From NCBI RefSeq assembly GCF_900104725.1, contig NZ_LT629758.1, forward strand, positions 5,408,501 through 5,472,500: a stretch of 64,000 nt of DNA, written 5' to 3'. Within the stretch, counting starts at the first letter, position 1, and each line of letters starts with the position of its first letter. Origin of the DNA: Actinoplanes derwentensis. Its GTDB lineage: Bacteria > Actinomycetota > Actinomycetes > Mycobacteriales > Micromonosporaceae. The position numbers were made by a program, and so were the translations under genes. Shown here in pieces: positions 1-9,700 of this stretch. Below the pieces are notes generated by a model. That model was not told the origin of the DNA. It saw only the letters and a program-made list of their open reading frames with translations, and ran no database searches.

Positions 1-3000
1 CGGAAGAACGCGGCCAAAGCCACGGAGTGTGCGTGCCGTTGGTCGATCCGAACATTGTCGAGAGGTATGTACGGTGCCCGCACCTCGCCGGCGATCATCC
101 GACCGGGTTCGGCGAAACGGGAGAGGTCGTGGGAACGCCGCTGGGCGTAGGTCACGACAAGCGCGGCGGCGTCGGCGCGACGACCGGCCCTTCCGGCACG
201 CTGGACATAGTTGGCCGTGGTTGGTGGCATGTTGCGGAGCATGACGGCTTGAAGCTCGCCGACGTCGACGCCGAGTTCAAAGGTCGTGGAGCAGGAGAGT
301 GCGTTGATCTCACCCCGGACGAACTGCTGCTGGATCTCCGCTGCTCGCTCGCTGGTCCACTGCGCGGTGTGCTCGAGGACGCGCAGCGGAACCGGATTCA
401 TTTCCCGGTAGACAGCTCGGTAGTGGTCGGAGTCCGCGTCGCCGACGGGTCGGGTCCAGCGTTCGAGGGTACCGCCGCAGGCCATGGTGGGACAGGTGCC
501 GCGAACGCTGAACGGGGTGAGCTTGCGGCAGGTTGAGCACTGCCAGAGGGCGGCGTCATCACTGATCGCCGTGCAGACAATCAAGCCAGGGTCGAGCTGG
601 TAGACCTGGCCGATCCCGCGCTCGGTGGTCGCGGTCAGCCATTCGGCCTGCGGTCCAGCCGTCAACAGTCGCCATATCCCGTTGAGAAGTTCGATCGGAT
701 CCTCGGCAAGCCCGATCCGGTCGAGCAGTCGGCGTACATAGTCGAGCCTACGGTTGATCCCTTTGGTGGGAATCCAGCTGAGAACCTTGCGACGAGCATC
801 GGATCCATATTGGCGAACATAGATGGGTCCCAGCCTTGGGGCGAATGCCTCGTCGCGGGGGTCGACACCATCGAGTGCGGCGACGGCACCTTGTAGGCGA
901 ATGGATCGGACGAGCTCTCCGATCAGCGCCCAGGCTTCGTCGGCCGAGAGACCGAGGCCTGTCAGGGGACGGGGCGCTGACCAGGCGGGGTCGCGGGACA
1001 TGTCCCAGGCGAGCAGGCCCCGACCTTCGAGAGAGTTGCGTTCGTCTACGCCGACGACCTCCGATTGCGCCCAGAGTGCGACCTGCCGTTCGCGCGCTTG
1101 TCGGGACTGTCGGCGCTCGAAGATGCCGTACCGGTCTGCGGCCCGGTTGGTGTGGTAGACGACGTCTTCCAGCCGGACTTCGTCGCCGGAGGCGCTGGCA
1201 TCGACGGCGCCTTCGTGGAGTAGTCGTCGGCGCTGCATGCGCTGATAGGAGTCCTCCAGGTAGGGCGCGAAGTAGGCAGCGGACTGTCGGCTGTCGCTGA
1301 ACAGTAGGAGCTTTCGTCCCTCCCCGCGTAGGCCTTGCTGAACGGGGTCGGATGCCACGGGCAGTTTCTGGTACAGGGCGGTGGCGAGGACCGAGGCGGT
1401 GGCTTCGTTTCCGCTGGAGAGACGGCGGATGAGGCCGTCGCCGCGTCCGCCACAGGCCAGGCACGCTGTAAGTTCGTCGCTACGTTGCTTCAGGAAGCGC
1501 ACCTGACGCAGCGGCGCAGCGGCGCAACGAGGGCAGGCGGTCGCTGGCCCCACCTGGAAGATGCCACATCGTGTGCACATCGCTCCGGTCTCGCCGGCTG
1601 CGGGTGCGGGGCCGGCTGCAGCTTCCTCGTCTTCGTCAGTGGCGACTTGGTCGACGAGCGCCATCCACACTTGCGGTTCGTCCCGGGAGCGTCGTGAGCG
1701 AAAAACGGAGTGGCTGCCGACCCGTTCCAGGGTTCCCGAGAGGTAGACGGTGCCGCAGCGGCGGCAGGTACCGAACTCGAAGGTGGCGTCGCCGCAGTGC
1801 TCGCATCGTTCGTGTCGCGTCAGGCTGACGTGCGGCCCATCGGGTCCGAGACAGGTGAAGGCACCCTCGGTGGCACGTGCAAACAAGTGGTAGCGGGCGG
1901 AGAGCACCGGCGCACCGTCAGTGCCGTGGATGCTATTGGCCAGCGCCACCATCGCGGCGCAAGCCGCTTGGTCGCCGGTCGCGAAGAGTGCCTCCGCAGC
2001 TTGATGTAGTGGCACCGGCCCGTGGAAGAGGAGCGCCCTGAGCCGTCGGACGCGTTGCTCATGGGCCAGTGCATCGGCCGGGTTGTCGGTGACGTATCCG
2101 TGCTGTTCGGCCTGGGTCACGACAGCTGCGGTGGAATCGTCTGCGTGCAGAATCTCTGCGTAGGCCTCGGCTGGAAGTGGTCCCCATTCCGGCCCGGGTG
2201 GGAGTTCCACTCGGTCGGCGGTGACGATGTCCTGCCTGGTCTCGTCCGCCGGGTCGTACTCGAACGGGGCCGGGAACAGTGAGCTGGCGAAGCTGGCGAC
2301 GGCCAACATTTCGTTGCCGACGGTCGCGCTCGTCGCGATGCACTGCAGCGGGTGGTCCGTGCTGACCCGGTCGATCAATCGGCGTAGCAGCATGGCGAGT
2401 TCCGCCCCGCGGGCGCCGTCGTAGACGTGCGCCTCGTCGACGACGATGAACTGCCAGTGCCCGGCGTGGTCTCCTTCGAAAAGGTCCATGTCGAGAGGCC
2501 GGAGCAGCAGGTATTCAAGCATCGCGTAGTTGGTGAGTAGGAGGTGCGGGGGTCGCTGCCGCATTTCCTCGCGGCTGAGCAGTTCGTTGTGGAGTGGACG
2601 CTCGCCCGGGTTCTGTTGAAGAAAGACCTCAGCGGCTTCCTGGCGAGTCTGCCGAGTCTCGCCTGTGTAGCGGCCGAAGGTGATGTCAGGGGCTTCGGCC
2701 AGCAGGCCGCGGAGGCGTTTCATCTGGTCGTTGGCGAGCGCGTTCATCGGGTAGAGCAGCAGCGCTCGGACGCCAGGGCCGAGGGTTCCGGCCGCCCGTT
2801 CGGCCATGATGCGATTGAGGATCGGCAGCAGGAAGCTCTCGGTCTTGCCAGAACCTGTGCCGGTGGCGACGACAAGGTTGCGACCGGCGGCAGCCTTGCG
2901 GATCGCCCGTTCCTGGTGCCGGTAAAGCGGCCGATCGAGGCTGAGTCCGGCGCCGAGGGTGGCGATAGCCGGATCGAGGACCCCGGCGTCGATGAGCTGG

Positions 3001-3197
3001 CGCGGTGTGCTGGAGGTGAGGTAGGGCGGTGTCGCTTCGAGGAGAGGGCCCTTGGTTATCTCCTGCCTGATCGCGTCGTTGATCGCAGTGTTCAGGGCCG
3101 CGGCCAGCGTGGGATCCTTCGGCTCCACCAGGGTGCGCAGATAGCGCTGGTAGGTGGCCACGATGGCATCGCTGGCGGCAATGGGGTCAAGGATCAT
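1..3197 (-). CDS. Large DEAD/DEAH-box helicase with zinc-finger cluster (3' end outside window), DruE/DUF1998-class
   Basis: The frame is open from the ATG at 3197 to the window edge, giving at least 1065 residues with no stop. Residues about 112-119 carry a Walker A loop (TGSGKT), followed by a VDEAH Walker B near 254 and a SAT helicase motif. The second RecA domain has the segment ELGVDVGELQAV and QRAGRAGRR, typical of the helicase family whose members often end in DUF1998. Between the RecA lobes lie CxxC pairs (CEHC, CRRC, CTRC, CPRC, CLAC), which look like zinc-binding fingers, and a further CSTC...C pair. The start overlaps the stop of the upstream 1103-residue gene as ATGA, so the two are translationally coupled. 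This family includes DruE of Druantia, YprA/MrfA-like helicases and relatives of DISARM helicases. The missing C-terminus prevents a firm choice, and a DUF1998 domain would lie outside the window. Confidence 0.88.
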   Translation of the reverse strand, partial: MILDPIAASDAIVATYQRYLRTLVEPKDPTLAAALNTAINDAIRQEITKGPLLEATPPYLTSSTPRQLIDAGVLDPAIATLGAGLSLDRPLYRHQERAIRKAAAGRNLVVATGTGSGKTESFLLPILNRIMAERAAGTLGPGVRALLLYPMNALANDQMKRLRGLLAEAPDITFGRYTGETRQTRQEAAEVFLQQNPGERPLHNELLSREEMRQRPPHLLLTNYAMLEYLLLRPLDMDLFEGDHAGHWQFIVVDEAHVYDGARGAELAMLLRRLIDRVSTDHPLQCIATSATVGNEMLAVASFASSLFPAPFEYDPADETRQDIVTADRVELPPGPEWGPLPAEAYAEILHADDSTAAVVTQAEQHGYVTDNPADALAHEQRVRRLRALLFHGPVPLHQAAEALFATGDQAACAAMVALANSIHGTDGAPVLSARYHLFARATEGAFTCLGPDGPHVSLTRHERCEHCGDATFEFGTCRRCGTVYLSGTLERVGSHSVFRSRRSRDEPQVWMALVDQVATDEDEEAAAGPAPAAGETGAMCTRCGIFQVGPATACPRCAAAPLRQVRFLKQRSDELTACLACGGRGDGLIRRLSSGNEATASVLATALYQKLPVASDPVQQGLRGEGRKLLLFSDSRQSAAYFAPYLEDSYQRMQRRRLLHEGAVDASASGDEVRLEDVVYHTNRAADRYGIFERRQSRQARERQVALWAQSEVVGVDERNSLEGRGLLAWDMSRDPAWSAPRPLTGLGLSADEAWALIGELVRSIRLQGAVAALDGVDPRDEAFAPRLGPIYVRQYGSDARRKVLSWIPTKGINRRLDYVRRLLDRIGLAEDPIELLNGIWRLLTAGPQAEWLTATTERGIGQVYQLDPGLIVCTAISDDAALWQCSTCRKLTPFSVRGTCPTMACGGTLERWTRPVGDADSDHYRAVYREMNPVPLRVLEHTAQWTSERAAEIQQQFVRGEINALSCSTTFELGVDVGELQAVMLRNMPPTTANYVQRAGRAGRRADAAALVVTYAQRRSHDLSRFAEPGRMIAGEVRAPYIPLDNVRIDQRHAHSVALAAFF

Positions 3198-6100
3198 CGG
3201 GCGGCTCCGGATCCGATCAAGGTGAGCTCGGCGAGGAGAAGGTCAATGGTGACAAGCCGTGGTGCGCTGCGGGCGAGCGTCGCATGATAAGGCAGGATGC
3301 GCGGCAGTAGCTGGTCACAGCCAGTGTGTCCGCGGGCGGCCAGTCGTGCCACGAATGCCAGAGCGAGCGAGAGCGCGGGGAGCGCCCGCCAACCCGTTGT
3401 CGGATTGCGCGCCCGAACTGCGTCCATCACACGCGGAATGTCGACGGCGTGAAGCTGTTGCTGTGTGATCAGGAGTAGGTCCCTGGCCGCAATGGAGACT
3501 CTGGCGATGCCCGGTTGGAGCCGCACGTCGAACAGTTGCCGTGCTGCCGTCAACCGCTCGTCGGCGTCGAGCAGACCACCCGGCACGACAGGCACCGCTT
3601 TCCAGAACCGATCGCGCGCCTCGATCGGTATCTGGGCCAAGCGAGCAGCGGAATCGTCGAATCGGCCGACAGCCCGGTGAGAATCAATCTCACCGCGGAG
3701 AAGGTCGAGCGCTACATCTCCGCAAACGGCTATCACTTGCTCGCTCAACTCTTCGGTCCGGTCTTCGTCGCCAAGTCGGTGAGCTGCAGCGAGCATGCCG
3801 GCCAGTGGGCTGATCTTCCACAGCTTGATCTCGTCACGGTCGCTGACGTACACGTTCGAGGGCAGAGCGGCCAGGCCGGAGTGCACCAGCGGGGCGGCCA
3901 GCCGGTCTGCCGATACCCTGGTCCGCGTCAGCCCGGCGAGCGTTTGCGAGGGATAGCGTCGAAGGATCGTGGACATTCCGCGGACATCACGGTCCACTCT
4001 CCCGCGTAGGTCGTCCTTGCGGTGGTAAAGGTCGATCAGCAGCGGTGTGATGTCGGGGCGGTCGGGTAGGTCGCCGACTCCGGCCAGGAAGCCCGACATC
4101 GCGTCGGCGGCGGTGTCTTCCCCGCTCGACTTCCACTCGCGATCGGGGATGTCGAAGACGTTGTCCGCCCCAGGCCAATCGGGCCACCCCGCCGGTACCC
4201 ACGGGTCCTCGATGCGAAGGACCGCCACCAGCGGGCCTGCAGCAGCGATCTCCATCGGTAGTGGTTCGCTCACCAGATTCGGGTCGAAGCTCATCACGTG
4301 GGGCGGTAGCCACGGAGCGAATACGCGGTACAAACCAGCGACCAGCCCGCTCGCGGGCACGCCTTCGTCGAGGACCAGCCGGTCATTGTCGATGCGTACC
4401 GCACTGGCAAGGCGCCGTGGTGTGCAACGAGCCACGAGAAAATCCTGCTCGCCGATCCGCACCTCGAGGTGCGCGATGCCATATACCCCGATGGTGCCGG
4501 CTACGGCGGCGAGGGGGAACCGGGCCAATGGCTGCCCGTATGTGGCACCGGAAGAAACGGTCTGCAGTTCACGACCGGCGGCCTTGACGACGAGTACCGC
4601 GTCGCTCGCCTCGGCGAGCCGAACCACGAGTTCTCCCTCGCCGATCGTCTCGGTGTCCAAACGCAGTGGTTGCAGGGACCAGTCGGCGCATCCGCCGGCG
4701 CCGAGGCGCTGCACCGCCATGTGTGGCGGTGTCACCCGCACGGTCGTCACGCCGGCATTGCTGTCGATCTGCAACTCGGCGGCAACATCCTTGGGTCCCA
4801 ACTGGACCAACGCCGGGGCGACGGTCAGGCCGGGCAGGCTCGGGCCGGCGCGCACGGTTGCGGGTTCGAGACCGTCGGCTCCAATCTCCCGCCAGGAGGG
4901 GCTGGACCTGGCATTCAGGCCCTCCGCCAACTCCAGGGTGCGGGACAGTCCTCGGCCGAGAGGCCCGCGGACGATGAGTTCGTACGCGCCGACGAGGGGT
5001 CGAGGCAGCCGTCGCCAGGGGTCGACGATGGTGTCACTGGTGACGGTGACCGTTTCGGCGCTCAGCTGCACGGACCCTGGTCTGCGAAGTCGGATGGACC
5101 ATTCGGTCGGTACACCAGGCTCGGTCGGCAGGGTCAATAGCGGTGCCGTTGCGACGACCGGGACGCCGGTGAGGCCGCACACACCAGGCAGCGGCTGGTC
5201 GAGGTTCAGCCGCGCACGCCGTGCACCCTTGACCCGCCGAGGCGAGCCGTTACCGAGCCACAGCTCAGAAACATCCCGGAGGTCGACGCGGCGCAGCCTC
5301 CATCCGAGCCAGCCGTATGGGGCTGGGCCGTCGCCCAGATCCTGCAACTCGCCCGTAACATTCAACTCGAGTGGTGCTCCCGCGTTGGTTTCTAGGGGAT
5401 AGAGCAGCCAGACGGGTTCCGGCGCCAGGCTGGAAGTCGCCGGCGCGCGGCGACCGTCTTCGGTGAATACCAACAGCGGATCCCGCGGGTCGACGATCTC
5501 GATCTCGAATTCCTGATCGTGGGCGGCGAGTTCGACAATGAGCCGACGGGCGGGACGGGCAAGGGTCATCGCCGTCGCGGGCGCGGTTTCACGCCCGCCC
5601 GGCCACATCGATCGGCTGACGACATTCTGCGCGTCACCGTCAACACGTACCTGCCACACCACCTGGCCGTCGGCGGCGTCGGGCACCGCCGGCAGACTCA
5701 CCACGAGCCCTCGCCCAAACGGCTCAAGCTCCAGATAGGGGCGGGAGAAGCTGGACCGCGGCCCATAGTCCACGCGTTCGGTGACGCCGCTCCAGTCGAG
5801 CCAGCCCAACTCAGCGAGTTGCTGCGCCTTGGCGACCAGGTGCACCGGAAGGCCGAGCCCGTCGGTGTGGAACACCGGCTGGCGCAGGCGTTCCAGCAAG
5901 TCGATACAGCGGTCGACAAGATCTTCGGCGTAGTCACCACCGTACTGGAGGAATCGCTGGACGGGTTTGTCCAGCTCGAACAGGCGGGACTCGCGCCCGG
6001 GAGTCAGCGCCCACGCCAGGAACTGCTCCGCGGACATACCAGGGTCGCGGGCCAGTCGTTGAAGCAGCAGGTTCAGCAAATCGCCGATGCAGTACGCGGG

Positions 6101-6505
6101 CACACCGGCGTGCATCAGAATCTCGCCGACGTTCACTTGCGGCAGCCCCGGGAATCGGGCCAGGCTGAACCGGTCGAGGTTGGCGCGAAACAGCCCGCCC
6201 CACTGGGCCTGGTCGACCCAGCCCGGCGCCATCTCGTGAACGGCGCCCCAGTAGTTGCCGTGTTCGTAGCCGACAGCGCCGATGCCGGCAAGACCGACCA
6301 CCAGGCATGCGGGGTACCGATAGGAAAGCAGCCGACGGCGGTCGTACGACGCACTGTCCGCCAAGACCCGGCCGAGCGCGCGTATGACGCCCTTGACCTC
6401 GTCCTCGGACGTGTCGAGTTCGGAGGCAAGTGATACGGCGCGCAAGGCAGGTGCCCAGGCGTCTTCCCTGTCTCGGAGGAACTCTGAAGCTTGCGACACT
6501 CTCAT
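3194..6505 (-). CDS. Unrecognised 1103-residue protein coupled to the helicase
   Basis: I do not recognise this protein. The ATG at 6505 follows GGAGGGG directly, and the frame upstream lacks gene-like sequence, so I prefer this start. The N-terminal 300 residues look helical and include a hydrophobic glycine-rich patch (VVGLAGIGAVGYEHGNYW, about residues 75-92). The middle, about 330-800, reads like repeated beta-rich domains with many short hydrophobic strands and few helices. The C-terminal 250 residues return to helices. No Walker, nuclease or methylase motif is visible and there is no signal peptide or clear membrane segment. Its stop overlaps the start of the helicase gene by four bases, so the two probably work together. 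Type III Druantia also pairs one large unknown protein (DruH) with a giant helicase (DruE); whether this is a DruH homologue cannot be decided here. A 262-bp gap separates it from mad8, so it may have its own promoter. Confidence 0.8.
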   Translation of the reverse strand: MRVSQASEFLRDREDAWAPALRAVSLASELDTSEDEVKGVIRALGRVLADSASYDRRRLLSYRYPACLVVGLAGIGAVGYEHGNYWGAVHEMAPGWVDQAQWGGLFRANLDRFSLARFPGLPQVNVGEILMHAGVPAYCIGDLLNLLLQRLARDPGMSAEQFLAWALTPGRESRLFELDKPVQRFLQYGGDYAEDLVDRCIDLLERLRQPVFHTDGLGLPVHLVAKAQQLAELGWLDWSGVTERVDYGPRSSFSRPYLELEPFGRGLVVSLPAVPDAADGQVVWQVRVDGDAQNVVSRSMWPGGRETAPATAMTLARPARRLIVELAAHDQEFEIEIVDPRDPLLVFTEDGRRAPATSSLAPEPVWLLYPLETNAGAPLELNVTGELQDLGDGPAPYGWLGWRLRRVDLRDVSELWLGNGSPRRVKGARRARLNLDQPLPGVCGLTGVPVVATAPLLTLPTEPGVPTEWSIRLRRPGSVQLSAETVTVTSDTIVDPWRRLPRPLVGAYELIVRGPLGRGLSRTLELAEGLNARSSPSWREIGADGLEPATVRAGPSLPGLTVAPALVQLGPKDVAAELQIDSNAGVTTVRVTPPHMAVQRLGAGGCADWSLQPLRLDTETIGEGELVVRLAEASDAVLVVKAAGRELQTVSSGATYGQPLARFPLAAVAGTIGVYGIAHLEVRIGEQDFLVARCTPRRLASAVRIDNDRLVLDEGVPASGLVAGLYRVFAPWLPPHVMSFDPNLVSEPLPMEIAAAGPLVAVLRIEDPWVPAGWPDWPGADNVFDIPDREWKSSGEDTAADAMSGFLAGVGDLPDRPDITPLLIDLYHRKDDLRGRVDRDVRGMSTILRRYPSQTLAGLTRTRVSADRLAAPLVHSGLAALPSNVYVSDRDEIKLWKISPLAGMLAAAHRLGDEDRTEELSEQVIAVCGDVALDLLRGEIDSHRAVGRFDDSAARLAQIPIEARDRFWKAVPVVPGGLLDADERLTAARQLFDVRLQPGIARVSIAARDLLLITQQQLHAVDIPRVMDAVRARNPTTGWRALPALSLALAFVARLAARGHTGCDQLLPRILPYHATLARSAPRLVTIDLLLAELTLIGSGAAR

Positions 6506-6767
6506 CCCCTCCGAATTCGGCCAAAGCCGTAGAGCGACTATGCAACTGGACGGTGACCGGCACAAGGCGAAAATCACATCGCTGCATAGCCTTGAGCCGA
6601 TCGGACGACCACTGCACCGAGGAGTTCTCCGTATCGGCCCGGTCGGAGGAGCGACAAAGCGGTCTGGCCCGCACAATGTCCACATGCGACGGCACCTGTA
6701 TTGCAGGCTACGGACCTTCACCACAGCGCTACCGGCTTGCGCGCCTGGGTGGGCACGCAAGCCGGTT

Positions 6768-9700
6768 CTACACTGCCGTCCTCGTGGCGCCCCCGTGGCG
6801 AGTGACGCGCGGGCGTAGCGAGATCTTGACAGCGCCATGGCTGAAAGACGCGTCGGTGGACTTGTTGGACCAGAGATACGCCTCGCCCCGACCGAGTGCG
6901 GCGAGTTTGGCCGGAGTCAGGCTGGCGAACGCCGCGTTGGCTTTCTGTAGATGCTTCAGCCAGGCCGGGGAGGTGAATCGGTGCAGGATTACGTGGTTGG
7001 AGAGTTCGATGAGCGGGATGGGCACTGACGGTGGATCCTGGCTGGCCACGAGGATGCTCATGCCCTTGTGGCGCATCTCCCGAACGCTTTCGATCAGTCC
7101 GTGTACCAGGTCTGGGCTTTCGATGTACTTGTGCGCCTCGTCGAAGACGACGAGCTTGTTGAATCGCTCGCCCTCGTTGGTCGCTTCGGAGAAGAGTTCC
7201 ATGAGGACGACGAACAGGCCGAGCGCTTCGTCCTTCTCGATGAGCTCGTCGCGGAGGTCGACGATGATCAAGCGACCCGGCTGTACGAGATCCTGAATAT
7301 GGACGTCGTCGTCAATGTAGTCGGCCGCCAGGTCGAGCCGCTGATGGGCGAGTTGCTTGATCTGATCGCTCAGCGAGGACTGGTCGATGCCGTCGCGAAG
7401 GACTTCCAGGGTCAGTCCAGAACGGTTGGTACGCATGATCCGGTTGAGCTGGCGGATGTAGGTCGACTGATTGCCGAGAGCTCCCATGAGGAAGCGCCAG
7501 TGGCTGGCCCGCAATTCGTCGGAGCTGAACTTCAGCGGGTGGACCTCGATGGCGGGATACTCGGTCCTACGTGCATCGACCTGGTCGGCGGGCACCAACA
7601 TGACGACGTCGGTAAGGGCTGCGGGCTCGGCTCCATACCGTTGCCGCAGGCGTTCCAACATTTCGGTGTCGTCGTTGGGTTCCACCATGCTGGCGAACTC
7701 GGGGGTGTACGTCATCGTCGGGCTGTAGTGGAAGACGATGGTGGCCAGCGGCTTGGGTAACCGGTTGAGTTCTGGGACCGGCAACGACACTGCTTCGATG
7801 ACGGAACCGAGCGTGTAGCTCTTTCCACTGCCCTGAACCCCGAAGAGACTGATCGTGTGCGTCTCGTTGAGGTCCAGGGCGATCCGCCGACCCGCGGCCT
7901 CGCCGATCACACCGTACTGGGGTGATGGACGGGTCGCCCCCACGAACACGTCCGGACCACCAGTGGTGGCAGCCGACCGGCGAATGAGCGGCAGATCGGG
8001 CTCGGCCGGGTTGTCTGCGACAGGTGAGGCCCGCTCGACCAGTTTCGGCGGCTCAGCCTCGCCATTGCCGCCGTCAGCAGCCGGAGGATCGTCCGCGGCT
8101 GGTGCCGGCTCCGGCGGCGTAGGCCGCTCCGCTGGGATGTCGTGCGACCGCACGGGGGCTCGGAAGGCGGCTTCAGCCGGCCGCGGAACGCTGAGATCGA
8201 GGCTAGACATCGTGGCGGAGGTCTGTCCATCGCCCGCTCCGGCAGCCAGCACCGGATCGGTCACTATCGCACCGAGGAGGTCTTCGATGAGGTCGCGGCC
8301 GATGTGATGAAATTCGACGCCCGCCTCGGTTTCGGCGCCAGCGCCGGCACCGCTGAGATCGAAGATCAATCCGGTGCGCGTGAAGTCCAGTCGGTAGCCG
8401 TCGTCCAGGTTGTCGAGCAGCCATTCCGCCTCGACGGCGACGGTTGGATTCATGACGCCATGCCGGAGCGCCCTGGCGAGGTAGTGGCGCAGCAGAGTGG
8501 CGAGTTCGGCATTGCGTACCGGCCGGTCGGGACGGTCCGGCAGCCTGAGGCCGGGGTCGAAGCTTGCACGCAACACGCTCTCGCTACGTTCCAGCTGCTC
8601 GAATATCTTGTCACGCAGGTGCTGTACGTCGGCGACGCTGGTGAGTGCGGTATGGCATTTGACCTCGACGAGACGGCAGGTGATCACGCGCCGTCGCGCG
8701 TCCAGGCTGAAGAGCGCGAGATCGGTGCGGTGCAGGGTGACGCTCTCGGCGATTTCGTCGGCTCGCCGTCGTGCTTCCCGGTAGAGCTCCAGGTGAGCGT
8801 CGAGCGGGACGAGGATCTGGTCCTGCAGCACACCCTGGTAGTCGAGGTAGAGCCGGGCCATGGCCAGGCCGAGGACCTCGGTGCGCTGGTTGGGTGCCGT
8901 CGAAGCGATCTTGAAGGCAAGGCGCCCGGACAGCAACCGGAGCTGATCGAAGAAGGTCCCGGCATGGCGGCGGTCGATGTGCACCCCGTGCTGATCCACC
9001 ATCGGGTTGAGCATGGCGCGCAACTCGTCAACTGATCGGGAGCTGACCACCACATGGTGGTCGAGCCCGGCATCTCCGTCCGGGGCGTAGTCGATCACGT
9101 ATGCGGGCCGGCGGGTGCTTCCCGGGCTGTCGAAGTATTCGACGCCCAGGGTGCGATCGACGGTGATGACCCAGTCACTACACCGATGGGCCTGATGCAA
9201 CAGGGCGGTGTCATCGGCGTCGAGGCTGAGCGTGATACGCGGGACGCGACCCAGCCCGGATTCACCGGTGGTCACGGTCGCTGTGGCCTCGGCGATCGTC
9301 GACGGCAACGCAGCCAGGAGGTCGGTGCATTCTTCAGCGCCGGGTAGGTCGCGGGCCTTGCCATGTCGTGGTTGTTTGTGCCATGCGACAGCGGTCTCCG
9401 TATCGACGAACTGCACCCGCATGGACTGGACGAGGCCGTGTACCGGGACGGGTGCGGGTTGATCGTCGTCGCAGACGTCGAAATGCTCACCGGTGAAGGC
9501 GTCGAACAGAACTGTCACGTGGGCCGTGTGCCGGCTGGTCGCCGATCGGTACTCGGCCAACGGCCGGATGGCGACGGACAGTTTCGGCGCGAGCGCGGTT
9601 GCCGACGGCATGGCGAACACTTCGGCCTCGGCCGCACTGCTCCAGGAGCCACTGAGGAGGTCGGCGAGCGCCGCACCGATACCCGGCGTCTGCGGGTCGG

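Noticed and set aside
4047..5402. 451-codon plus-strand frame
   Set aside because: Antisense to the 1103-residue protein; Ser/Arg/Pro-rich shadow composition.
1..6505. Identification as DISARM
   Set aside because: No separate DUF1998 protein (DrmB), no phospholipase-D protein (DrmC) and no DISARM methylase beside the helicase in the window.
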